Positions 1 to 7,698 of a stretch of 64,000 bases of DNA are shown here, piece after piece. Below the pieces are notes generated by a model that was not told the DNA's origin, made no database searches, and saw only the letters and a list, made by a program, of their open reading frames with translations. Positions within the stretch are counted from its first letter, which is position 1. Every line of letters starts with the position of its first letter. Source of the stretch: CALKZN01 sp050633785 (GTDB taxonomy: Bacteria > Pseudomonadota > Gammaproteobacteria > Arenicellales > Arenicellaceae); contig JBOEHE010000061.1 in assembly GCA_050633785.1 (NCBI GenBank), forward strand, positions 1-64,000, written 5' to 3'. The translations under genes and the position numbers were made by a program.

Positions 1-50
1 AAAATGACGATGATCTCGGCTTACTAGGTGCCCTCGGGGTAAAAATTTAG
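1..50 (+). CDS. Possible C-terminal end of an upstream gene (partial)
   Basis: The frame that starts at base 3 is open from the left edge and ends at TAG (48-50), giving about 15 residues ending in GALGVKI. The acidic-then-hydrophobic composition looks like a real protein end, but so short a stretch cannot be assigned to a family. A 26-bp motif begins inside this stop codon and recurs at 52437-52462 (see findings). Bases 51-201 hold no other gene. Confidence 0.3.
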   Translation, partial: NDDDLGLLGALGVKI

Positions 51-201
51 TGTGAACAGACCCTGGTGTAATTTAATAACACATTTACTCAGCTGCCTTC
101 TTTGTGTGCTTAGGCTGGGTGAGTTATCTACTATCCGGTTGATAGAGGCTATCGCCTTATTCAACAATCAATAATATTTTTAAAGCAATAGAGTAATAAT
201 A

Positions 202-1140
202 ATGAAAGCATTAGTCTGCGGTTCAATGGCATATGACACTATCATGGTTTTTGAAGACCAATTTAAAAACCATATTTTGCCGGATCAGGTACATATTCTA
301 AATGTCTGCTTTTTTGCTCCCAGCATGCGCCGTGAATTTGGTGGTTGTGCTGGCAATATTGCTTACAATCTTAAGTTGTTGGGTGGTGAGCCAATGATTA
401 TGGCAACTGTAGGTAAAGATTTTGGTCCTTATCAGCAATGGTTAGAGTCCAAAGGTTTGTCGGACCAATATCTTAAGTTGATTGATCAAGAGTTTACCGC
501 TCAGGCATTTATAACAACGGATATTGATAATAATCAAATTACAGCATTTCACCCGGGGGCTATGAACAATGCTCACGAAAACAGTGTTGCTGCTTCTGAC
601 AATATTCAACTTGGCATTGTTGCGCCTGATGGTAAGCAAGCCATGCATCAACATGCCAGTGATTTTGCTGCAGCTGATATCCCTTTTGTGTTTGACCCAG
701 GCCAGGGTTTGCCAATGTTCAATGGCGAAGAATTGTTGGAATTTTGTCGGCAGGCCAGTTATGTCATTGTGAATGATTATGAAAGCAAAATGTTACAGGA
801 AAAGACAGGGTTGCCGGAAGCTGATATAGCAAAGATGGTATCTGCCATGATTGTCACTAAAGGTTCACAAGGTTCAGTCATTTATACTAATGGTGAGCAA
901 ATCGAAATTCCTGCTGCGCCTGTTGATAATGCGGTTGATCCAACAGGCTGTGGGGATGCTTTTCGTGGTGGTCTGTTATTTGGTTTGTTGAATGATTTGG
1001 ATTGGTCAGTTACAGGGCGAATTGCTTCTTTATGTGGAGCAATTAAGGTGGAAAAGCATGGAACACAAAATCATTCGTTTACTATGGATGAGTTTGCTGA
1101 TCGATATCAAAAAGCGTTTGGACTGTCGCTTAATATATAA
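202..1140 (+). CDS. PfkB-family carbohydrate/nucleoside kinase (adenosine kinase type)
   Basis: 312 residues, the usual size of ribokinase/PfkB enzymes, which transfer phosphate from ATP to a sugar or nucleoside hydroxyl in the cytoplasm. Visible hallmarks are an N-terminal GSMAYD strand, the Gly-rich GGCAGNIAYN segment near residue 47 that shapes the substrate pocket, and the C-terminal PfkB signature DPTGCGDAF (246-254), whose Asp252 is the predicted catalytic base. The sequence resembles the gammaproteobacterial proteins annotated as adenosine kinase, but the substrate cannot be fixed from sequence; ribokinase or another PfkB activity is possible. It stands alone, followed by a 190-bp gap that contains a long inverted repeat. 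Confidence 0.85.
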   Translation: MKALVCGSMAYDTIMVFEDQFKNHILPDQVHILNVCFFAPSMRREFGGCAGNIAYNLKLLGGEPMIMATVGKDFGPYQQWLESKGLSDQYLKLIDQEFTAQAFITTDIDNNQITAFHPGAMNNAHENSVAASDNIQLGIVAPDGKQAMHQHASDFAAADIPFVFDPGQGLPMFNGEELLEFCRQASYVIVNDYESKMLQEKTGLPEADIAKMVSAMIVTKGSQGSVIYTNGEQIEIPAAPVDNAVDPTGCGDAFRGGLLFGLLNDLDWSVTGRIASLCGAIKVEKHGTQNHSFTMDEFADRYQKAFGLSLNI

Positions 1141-1181
1141 ATTTCTTATGGTAAAAATTAATTCGATTCATTAAAATTATG

Positions 1182-1236
1182 GAATTTGTCTAAATTAAAA
1201 AATGGCGTTGAAAAAGACAGTTTTTTAGACAAATTC
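1182..1236. repeat. 13-bp perfect inverted repeat with 29-nt spacer
   Basis: The arm GAATTTGTCTAAA (1182-1194) is exactly complementary to 1224-1236. The spacer is AT-rich and no T-run follows the right arm, so this is not a standard terminator. It lies about 95 bp before the small gene at 1332 and could be a 3' processing structure of the kinase mRNA or a regulator site. Confidence 0.5.
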
Positions 1237-1331
1237 TATTTGAAGATTTGAAATATTCATCTAGAGTTTGATTATAGAGTAGATGTGCTGTCAAACGTGG
1301 GGTGTGAATAGCAAGTCGGAGAAGAATAATA

Positions 1332-1655
1332 ATGACGCCCAACACGCAAGGTTCTCAATCGGATGGTGGTAGATTGAGTATCAGGAACATAAGAATTCGG
1401 CATATGATAGCCTCATTACCTATTTGCCAGGAATGGTTGCACCTAAACTCAAATGACGAGTTATTGGAGTACATAATCACGGATTATGTCTTTCATACCG
1501 AAGTTGCTGGCAGCACTAAAAGCGAATTAAGCTCTTTGAGAGAATTCGTAGCTCAACATGAAATAATTAATAAATTACCTGTGATACAGGCAATTATGAA
1601 ATCTGAAATTGAATCAATTCTTCTTGGAAGGCCAATCAAAGAAGTGGTTATCTGA
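1332..1655 (+). CDS. Small hypothetical protein
   Basis: 107 residues, with a good ribosome-binding site (GGAGAAG about 7 nt before the ATG) and a strong terminator 73 bp after the stop, so it is very likely a real, separately transcribed gene. There is no signal peptide, membrane segment or motif that I recognise. The middle is rich in acidic and hydrophobic residues (NSNDELLEYIITDYV) and predicted helical, so a small soluble cytoplasmic protein is likely. Neither neighbour suggests a role. Confidence 0.65.
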   Translation: MTPNTQGSQSDGGRLSIRNIRIRHMIASLPICQEWLHLNSNDELLEYIITDYVFHTEVAGSTKSELSSLREFVAQHEIINKLPVIQAIMKSEIESILLGRPIKEVVI

Positions 1656-1727
1656 TTGATTCAATTAAAGCTGGGAACTGTTTTTTATTAGTAGTTGTTT
1701 TTTCATTAACGTCTCACTACTTTTTAT

Positions 1728-1759
1728 CCCGGAATGCCTTAGGCATTCCGGGTTTTTTT
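1728..1759 (+). terminator. Rho-independent terminator
   Basis: An 11-bp GC-rich stem (CCCGGAATGCC / GGCATTCCGGG) with a 3-nt loop is followed by seven T residues. It ends the transcript of the small gene at 1332-1655. The opposite strand has no T-run, so it acts only for the + strand. Confidence 0.9.
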
Positions 1760-1790
1760 CGTCTAGCAGCCTTTTATTATTAAACGACTA

Positions 1791-2597
1791 TCAGTTGATC
1801 AGAGATCCCAAAGAACTGGTGTCCTGTTGGCGATAACCGGCAGGAACACTCATTGTTGCGGTTACTGGCTTTGCAGAGGATGATTGCAAAGAAAAGGAAT
1901 TCTCGGGTTCGTTGTTCATATTGCCGCTGATGACCACTCTATTGACTTTTAAACCGCCTAGATTGGGAATTTGATTGCCGAGATCTCCCAGTGAACTTTT
2001 GGCTTTTTGAGCCATATCAAACATGAAATTCTGCATGCTGACCATGGTTTGATAGTCCGCATTGTTTATCTTCAGAGTCACCGCATTAGCCAAACAAAAT
2101 GAACCAACAACTGCTCCGTCTTCGAGCAGGCTGTTGTCGTCACAGGCATAGCCATTGCTGGATGATTTGCCTTTGCTCTTAACGCTTATAACGGTTTTGG
2201 TCGGAGTTTCTGTTTCTGTTGATATGCCACCTAGAAACGCTGAAAGTTGTTCACGTTGTTCTGGTGACAAATTATCAAGTTGTTGTTTCATTGCCGATTT
2301 AATGCCGCTTAGTTGACTGGTAAGTTGCTCTATGGTCTGGGCATCGAGCAACATATAACTCTTTTCGGCATGGTCAATGACGGTCATGGTTTGATTAGCG
2401 CTGTTGTAGAGCATCTCAGTGTTTTTGTCACTGGCATTCTGGATGAGTACTTTGCCTTTTTTGATCAGGGCTGTTTGTATGTCATTGCTATTTTTATACG
2501 CTATTTGAGCGTCTGCAGAAGCCACCCGGCTGATGCCAAATGCCGTTGCCGCTATAACGAATACTGTTGTAAATAGTTTGGATGAATGGTTAAACAT
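1791..2597 (-). CDS. Secreted DUF4412-like protein
   Basis: 268 residues with an N-terminal signal peptide (hydrophobic stretch TTVFVIAATAFGI, cleavage near VASA). The ATG at 2597 was chosen over an in-frame GTG 15 bp upstream because GGAGAT lies 7 nt before it. The mature part carries the pattern of a bead of beta-strands (MLYNSANQTMTVIDHAEKSY) seen in periplasmic DUF4412-type proteins, plus a Cys pair (YACDDN ... GSFCLAN) that may form a disulphide. The molecular function of that family is not known. It is transcribed alone, convergent with the small gene at 1332. Confidence 0.6.
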   Translation of the reverse strand: MFNHSSKLFTTVFVIAATAFGISRVASADAQIAYKNSNDIQTALIKKGKVLIQNASDKNTEMLYNSANQTMTVIDHAEKSYMLLDAQTIEQLTSQLSGIKSAMKQQLDNLSPEQREQLSAFLGGISTETETPTKTVISVKSKGKSSSNGYACDDNSLLEDGAVVGSFCLANAVTLKINNADYQTMVSMQNFMFDMAQKAKSSLGDLGNQIPNLGGLKVNRVVISGNMNNEPENSFSLQSSSAKPVTATMSVPAGYRQQDTSSLGSLIN

Positions 2598-2746
2598 AGT
2601 GACTATCTCCACTGGACATATCTAGGGCCTGTGATACAAATTTCAGCCCTCTTGGTTTAGGATGTGAATAATTTACACAACCGCAATGTTTTTATCAGCA
2701 ATGTTAAAACTATTTTAGTATGATATGCCACAAATAAACTCTGGTT

Positions 2747-3535
2747 ATGAGAATGTTGGTTCATCCGAATTTTGACCCTGTGATTGTCAGCATAGGCCCT
2801 TTATCCATTCAATGGTATGGTCTAATGTATTTACTTGGCTTTTTGAGTGCATATTGGTTGGCCAATGTTCGAAAGCAACGTTTGAATTGGAATTCGGAAG
2901 ATGTTTCTGATTTGATATTCTATGCGGCAATGGGGGTCATTCTTGGAGGGCGCTTAGGCTATGCCTTACTTTATAAGGCCCAGTTCTATTTTACTAATCC
3001 ATTGGAGATATTAAAGGTCTGGGAAGGAGGGATGTCTTTTCACGGTGGTTTACTTGGAGTAGGTCTTGCGTTGGTTCTTATCGCAAGAAAGAAGCGCTTA
3101 CCCTTTTACCAGGTAGCTGATTTTGTAGCTCCCCTGGCGCCCTTAGGCTTGTTTTTTGGTCGAATGGGTAATTTTATTAACCAGGAACTGTGGGGTAGAG
3201 TGACCGATGTACCCTGGGGAATGGTTTTTCAGACGGGTGGTAATTTACCTCGTCACCCTTCAATGCTCTATGAGGCAATGTTGGAAGGTATTGTGTTGTT
3301 CATTGTATTATGGAGTTTTACCCGTAAACCAAAAGCTATGGGGCAGGCCACTGGCTTGTTTTTGCTGGGTTACGGTATTTTCAGGTTTCTGGTAGAAATC
3401 GTTCGTGAGCCCGATACTCATATAGGATACATTGCTTTTGACTGGTTCACGATTGGGCAGTTGTATTGTATTCCTATGGTATTATTTGGAATCTACTTGT
3501 TGTGCAGGACATCAAAAATACAAAATCCTGCCTAA
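2747..3535 (+). CDS. lgt: Prolipoprotein diacylglyceryl transferase
   Basis: Inner-membrane enzyme that moves diacylglycerol from phosphatidylglycerol to the lipobox cysteine of prolipoproteins, the first step in lipoprotein maturation. The 262 residues match the family length. The protein has about seven membrane helices, the HGGLLG motif starting at His99, and the Lgt signature GRMGNFINQELWG near 138-150, which contains the conserved Arg, Asn and Glu of the active site. The start could also be the ATG two codons downstream. The gene stands just before a small secreted protein gene. Lipoproteins elsewhere in the window, such as Pal, are its clients. Confidence 0.97.
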   Translation: MRMLVHPNFDPVIVSIGPLSIQWYGLMYLLGFLSAYWLANVRKQRLNWNSEDVSDLIFYAAMGVILGGRLGYALLYKAQFYFTNPLEILKVWEGGMSFHGGLLGVGLALVLIARKKRLPFYQVADFVAPLAPLGLFFGRMGNFINQELWGRVTDVPWGMVFQTGGNLPRHPSMLYEAMLEGIVLFIVLWSFTRKPKAMGQATGLFLLGYGIFRFLVEIVREPDTHIGYIAFDWFTIGQLYCIPMVLFGIYLLCRTSKIQNPA

Positions 3536-3575
3536 TGTGTGTATTCCTATTAGTTTGAATAGAGAGATAGAGAAG

Positions 3576-4181
3576 ATGAAGAAACTTCAACGATATTTTT
3601 GGGTTGGTATTCTAGCAATGCTGACAACTGCGAACGCTTGGGGGATTTCTAAGTGTAAGGATGAGGATGGTAAGTGGCACTATGGTGATAATGTTCGACA
3701 TTTATGTGCCAAAGCAAAAGTTACTGAAATCAATAATCGAGGCGTTAAAGTTAATGAATTGGCAGCTCCCAAGACTAAAGAAGAGTTAGCGGCAGAAGAA
3801 GCTAAGAAAGCGGAAGAGGCTAAAATTTTTGCTGAGAAGAATGCTAAAGAAAAAGAGAAAGAGCGTATTTTAAGCATCTATGAGACCGAAGATGATATCG
3901 AGCGTGCTCGTTCAAATAATGTTGTCTCTCTGGAGCAGCAGGTCGTTGTGCATGATGCTTACATTAAGTCTCTCGGTCAGAAGCGTGAAGATCGCATGAT
4001 GAAAATTGAACGTTCGAATAATGAGGAGACCAAAAAAATCTATACTGCCGAAGTGGAAGGAATTGACAAAGAGGTTAAGAAATCAGAAAAAACCAAATTG
4101 GAAATAGCGGAAAAAGTAAAGAAGACGCATGAACGTTTTGATGCTGAGCTGGCTTTGTTCCGCAAGCATAAAAACAAATAA
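3576..4181 (+). CDS. Secreted DUF4124-like coiled-coil protein
   Basis: 201 residues. The start at 3576 is chosen because it gives a clean signal peptide (basic MKKLQRY, hydrophobic WVGILAMLTT, cleavage near ANA), while the open frame before it overlaps lgt. Directly after the signal comes a short domain with the pattern SKCKDEDGKWHYGD, typical of DUF4124 proteins in proteobacterial envelopes. From about residue 65 the protein is a long, highly charged Lys/Glu/Ala helix, probably a coiled coil. It lies 40 bp after lgt and may be co-transcribed. Its function is unknown; a periplasmic spacer or scaffold role is only a guess. Confidence 0.7.
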   Translation: MKKLQRYFWVGILAMLTTANAWGISKCKDEDGKWHYGDNVRHLCAKAKVTEINNRGVKVNELAAPKTKEELAAEEAKKAEEAKIFAEKNAKEKEKERILSIYETEDDIERARSNNVVSLEQQVVVHDAYIKSLGQKREDRMMKIERSNNEETKKIYTAEVEGIDKEVKKSEKTKLEIAEKVKKTHERFDAELALFRKHKNK

Positions 4182-4218
4182 TCCTGATGTTTAACCTGGC
4201 TTAAACTCGGTGCAAGCA

Positions 4219-5118
4219 ATGCCTTTGTATCTCATTGATTCGAGTATCTATATTTTTCGAGCATGGTTTTCTTTGCCTCAACAAATGTCGGGACAAGATG
4301 GGCAGGCGGTTAATGCTGCTTATGGTTTTGCTAAATTCGTCACTGAATTTTTAGAAAAGACGCAAGCACAGCAAGTTGTGTTTACCTTTGACGAAAGTTT
4401 GACGCATTCATTCCGTAATGAGATTTACCCTGCTTATAAGATGAACCGGGAGCTACCGCCAGAAGAGTTAAAACAGCAATTTTCTCTATGTAAACGTATT
4501 GCTCAGGCCGCTGGTATCGCCTGTGTTGCACATCAACACTATGAGGCTGATGATCTGATTGGAACCTTGGCAATGGCTGCTCGGCAACGAGGTGAGAAAT
4601 TTACTATCGTCAGTGCGGATAAAGACTTGACTCAGTTGATAGGTGAGCAGGATACGATGTGGGATTTTTCCAAGAATGCTCATCTTCAGCCGCAACATGT
4701 TGTTGAAAAATTTGGTGTTTCTCCAAATCAGATAACCGATTATCTGGGTCTGTGTGGTGATGCGGTTGATAATATACCGGGAGTCCCCGGAGTCGGACCA
4801 AAAACAGCGGTAGCTTTGTTGCAGGCTTATCAGGACATTGCTGGAGTATTTTCCAATCTGGATGGTGTTGCGGGATTGTCGATCAGAGGGGCAAAGAATC
4901 TTGCTGCTAAACTGGCGACTTATCAGGAGCAGGCTCAGTTGTCCAAGCAATTGGCAACGATTGCTATTGATGCGCCAATTGATTGCAGCTACGAATTTAC
5001 TCTGCGGCGTAATGCTGAGGTTTCAGCATTGCAGGAAATAAGTCGCGAAATAGGAGGCAGAGGGGCTGGATTGTTTGACCGTATTGTGCAAATTTCTAAT
5101 CAGTCTGGTATTGCATGA
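4219..5118 (+). CDS. FEN-type 5'-3' exonuclease (Xni/ExoIX-like)
   Basis: About 299 residues, equal to the 5'-nuclease domain of DNA polymerase I without the polymerase. It carries the PIN/FEN acidic clusters: LIDSS near the start, FDES, a YEADDLIG helix, SADKDLTQL, and then the helix-hairpin-helix DNA-binding segment GDAVDNIPGVPGVGPKTA. Such proteins cut flap or 5'-end DNA structures in the cytoplasm during repair. The start is uncertain: ATG 4219 fits the family N-terminus (MxLYLIDSS), but a GTG at 4210 is in frame. The gene is longer than E. coli Xni (about 250 residues) and keeps the acidic residues that Xni partly lacks, so full metal-dependent activity is plausible. Confidence 0.85.
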   Translation: MPLYLIDSSIYIFRAWFSLPQQMSGQDGQAVNAAYGFAKFVTEFLEKTQAQQVVFTFDESLTHSFRNEIYPAYKMNRELPPEELKQQFSLCKRIAQAAGIACVAHQHYEADDLIGTLAMAARQRGEKFTIVSADKDLTQLIGEQDTMWDFSKNAHLQPQHVVEKFGVSPNQITDYLGLCGDAVDNIPGVPGVGPKTAVALLQAYQDIAGVFSNLDGVAGLSIRGAKNLAAKLATYQEQAQLSKQLATIAIDAPIDCSYEFTLRRNAEVSALQEISREIGGRGAGLFDRIVQISNQSGIA

Positions 5119-5209
5119 GCGTAGCTAAATGCTTAAAGTGCACCGATGTTTTGTTTTTGTCTAAGTTGGTCTGAGTCGATGAGCTCTGTTTTTTCAGGAG
5201 TGTATTGTC

Positions 5210-7138
5210 ATGTATGAAGCACATTTTGGTTTGTCAGAAAGACCTTTTTCGATAGCTCCAGACCCTCAATACCTTTATATGAGTGCCCAGCATAAGGAGG
5301 CAATGGCCCATTTGAGCTATGGTGTTGCTCAGGGTGGTGGGTTTATTCTGCTGACGGGTGAAGTAGGTACTGGCAAAACAACTTTATGCCGTAACCTGCT
5401 AAAACGATTGCCTGATGATGTCGATGTGGCATTGATTTTGAATGCGGATATTCAAAAATCGGAATTATTGCAAACGATATGCGATGAGCTGGCTATCAAG
5501 TATAAGAAGACAGATTCACAAAAAACATTGTTGAACTTGTTGAATAAATATTTGCTGGACAGCTTTGCCGGCAACCGTAAGACTGTTTTAATTATTGATG
5601 AAGCTCAGCTATTGTCACGTGATGTTCTAGAGCAAATTCGTTTATTAACCAATCTGGAAACAACCAAGACAAAATTGTTGCAAATTATCCTGATAGGGCA
5701 ACCGGAGTTAAATGATCTACTTAGACGTCAGGATTTACGTCAATTAGCCCAGCGAGTGACAGCGCGTTATCATCTGAACTCAATTCAACGAGATGATATG
5801 ACGGAGTATGTTAACTACCGTTTGAAAGTAGCTGGTTGCACGCAAGCACTGTTTACCAAACAGGCTTTGAATAAAATATATCGAATTACCAAAGGGATTC
5901 CTCGTTTAATCAATGTGTTGTGTGACCATTCATTATTGGTTGCTTATGCGCAAAATTGTCATCTCGTAGACACCCGCTTAGTTAAACAGGCGGCAAATGA
6001 AATGATGCTGGAAGAAAAGCGTTCCCTGGGTTCAATGATGACGCTTCCCTGGTTCAAACCATTGAGTATGGCCGCTGCATTGGCGATCGTGGCGGGAGTC
6101 TTGCTATGGTGGTTGCCTGCCGCTAATACTGACTTGCAGGGATCTGAAGATACTGTGTCTGAGCAACCTTTGGAACCAAACAATGCTGCTGAGTCAGACG
6201 TGCTATCGGAATCTTCGGTGTTGCCTTCAGAGCCATTGTCGGTGCCTGCGGATGAGTTGACAGAATCAAATGAAACTGACTCGATCGCAGACAATAGTGT
6301 GTTGGATGCTGAATCGCAGAGTTTGGCTGTCATAGATCCCAATTTGATGAGTGATAATTCATCGCAGGAGACTCATGAAAGTACGGTTGGTCAGGAACAG
6401 ATAGAAAAGACAGTATTGCTTGATGCTCCAGTCCAAGATGCTGTTGGTCGATTGATTGAAGCTTCGGATCTTTCTGGAAGCAGTTTGTCGGATTTACTGA
6501 ATCGTGAGCAAGCTAACACTTCACGGGTGCAGGCTTTTCGCTCTATGTCGCAATTATGGGGACGGCCTTTGCCCCAGCTATTATTGAATAACTTTTGCCA
6601 GGAAGTGCGCGACTTGAAATTGGATTGCCTGTTTGGTGAAGGAACATTAAGCAGTGTTGCTCAGTATAATCGACCAGTGATCCTGGTGTTGAATAATGAT
6701 ACGGGTTTGCATAGAGTGATTCTCAAAGGGTTTGATCAAACGGATGCCGTAGTGCAAATTGGTTCTCAGGATCACCACGTATCTGTTGCAGAGTTACAAT
6801 CTCTATGGACGAGTAGCTATTTATTGTACTGGCAGCCTCCAGAGATTGGTTATCGCTTGTTTGTGGAGGGCATGGTCAGTCCTAGTGTTGTTTGGTTGCG
6901 ACAACAGATTCATTTTGCCTTGTTGCAGAATAACAAGCCGGGTTTGGATAATACGGTAAGCCCAGCTTATGACGCTGAACTGGCTCAAGTGGTACGTGGT
7001 TTGCAACAGGACTATGGAATGCCTATGGATGGACAAGTTGGTATCCAGACCTTTATGCTGTTAAATGAAATGTTGCAACGCAGTGATATCCCAAAACTTC
7101 AGCCGGTTGAGTCCATGACCCTGCAGTCAGCTGATTAA
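5210..7138 (+). CDS. gspA: GspA/ExeA-like AAA ATPase with peptidoglycan-binding domain
   Basis: 642 residues. Residues 1-270 form an AAA+ ATPase starting MYEAHFGLSERPFS, with Walker A GEVGTGKTT (about 50-58) and Walker B VLIIDEAQ (about 126-133). A single membrane helix follows near 283-305, then an acidic low-complexity linker (about 310-420), a region resembling the C39-like peptidase fold of ExeA proteins, and a C-terminal peptidoglycan-binding repeat (GLQQDYGMPMDGQVGIQTF). In Aeromonas, ExeA with ExeB remodels peptidoglycan so the type II secretin can assemble. The next gene, 12 bp downstream, is the GspB partner. No other type II secretion genes are nearby. Confidence 0.9.
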   Translation: MYEAHFGLSERPFSIAPDPQYLYMSAQHKEAMAHLSYGVAQGGGFILLTGEVGTGKTTLCRNLLKRLPDDVDVALILNADIQKSELLQTICDELAIKYKKTDSQKTLLNLLNKYLLDSFAGNRKTVLIIDEAQLLSRDVLEQIRLLTNLETTKTKLLQIILIGQPELNDLLRRQDLRQLAQRVTARYHLNSIQRDDMTEYVNYRLKVAGCTQALFTKQALNKIYRITKGIPRLINVLCDHSLLVAYAQNCHLVDTRLVKQAANEMMLEEKRSLGSMMTLPWFKPLSMAAALAIVAGVLLWWLPAANTDLQGSEDTVSEQPLEPNNAAESDVLSESSVLPSEPLSVPADELTESNETDSIADNSVLDAESQSLAVIDPNLMSDNSSQETHESTVGQEQIEKTVLLDAPVQDAVGRLIEASDLSGSSLSDLLNREQANTSRVQAFRSMSQLWGRPLPQLLLNNFCQEVRDLKLDCLFGEGTLSSVAQYNRPVILVLNNDTGLHRVILKGFDQTDAVVQIGSQDHHVSVAELQSLWTSSYLLYWQPPEIGYRLFVEGMVSPSVVWLRQQIHFALLQNNKPGLDNTVSPAYDAELAQVVRGLQQDYGMPMDGQVGIQTFMLLNEMLQRSDIPKLQPVESMTLQSAD

Positions 7139-7150
7139 GAAGAGGTTACT

Positions 7151-7615
7151 ATGTCTTCAATACTTGATGCTTTGGAAAAGTCAGAACGAGAGCGTAATCA
7201 AAATCAAGTGCCTAGCTATAGCACTATGCAGCCTCCGGAAGAGAGAGCGGGGCACAAGAAAGTGCTGGCTTTAGTTGGTATCGTCTTACTGCTGGTATTG
7301 CTTGCCTTTATTGCTTTTCGCTATGTGCCACAATTCCCTGAGGTAAACCTGACTCAAAAAACTGAAAGCGTTGATACCAAAGACTCAAATATTATAGAGT
7401 TCACTGCTTTGAGCTTGCAGGAACAAGCAGAATTGCCGAACCTGCGAATTAGTGTGACATCGGTGTCACCAAAAGCGGGTCGCAGTTTTGTGATGTTGGG
7501 TGATACTTTATATCGTGAAGGTGATCAGTTGGCCGCAGAACTGAGCCTTAAACAGATTGCCAAGGATTATGTGGTTCTGGAATATAAAGGCAGGAAAATC
7601 CGTAAAGGTTTCTAA
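7151..7615 (+). CDS. gspB: General secretion pathway protein B
   Basis: 154 residues. It starts with MSSILDALEKSERERN, the highly characteristic N-terminus of GspB/ExeB proteins. One membrane helix (about 39-60, VLALVGIVLLLVLLAFIAF) is followed by a periplasmic part ending in the compact T2SSB domain (LRISVTSVSPKAGRSFVMLGD to KGRKIRKGF). It works with GspA in the inner membrane to position the secretin in the cell wall. The 12-bp gap to gspA and the shared terminator at 7644 show a two-gene operon. Confidence 0.9.
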   Translation: MSSILDALEKSERERNQNQVPSYSTMQPPEERAGHKKVLALVGIVLLLVLLAFIAFRYVPQFPEVNLTQKTESVDTKDSNIIEFTALSLQEQAELPNLRISVTSVSPKAGRSFVMLGDTLYREGDQLAAELSLKQIAKDYVVLEYKGRKIRKGF

Positions 7616-7643
7616 GTCCTGTTCATTTCATTTTTACTTCGCA

Positions 7644-7677
7644 AAAAAGGCCAATGCTATTACACATTGGCCTTTTT
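7644..7677. terminator. Bidirectional Rho-independent terminator
   Basis: A 13-bp stem (AAAAAGGCCAATG / CATTGGCCTTTTT) with an 8-nt loop. It has A-runs on the left and T-runs on the right, so it can end both the gspAB transcript and the convergent ppsA transcript. Confidence 0.9.
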
Positions 7678-7698
7678 GTATTCGTTGATCCAGTGGGT

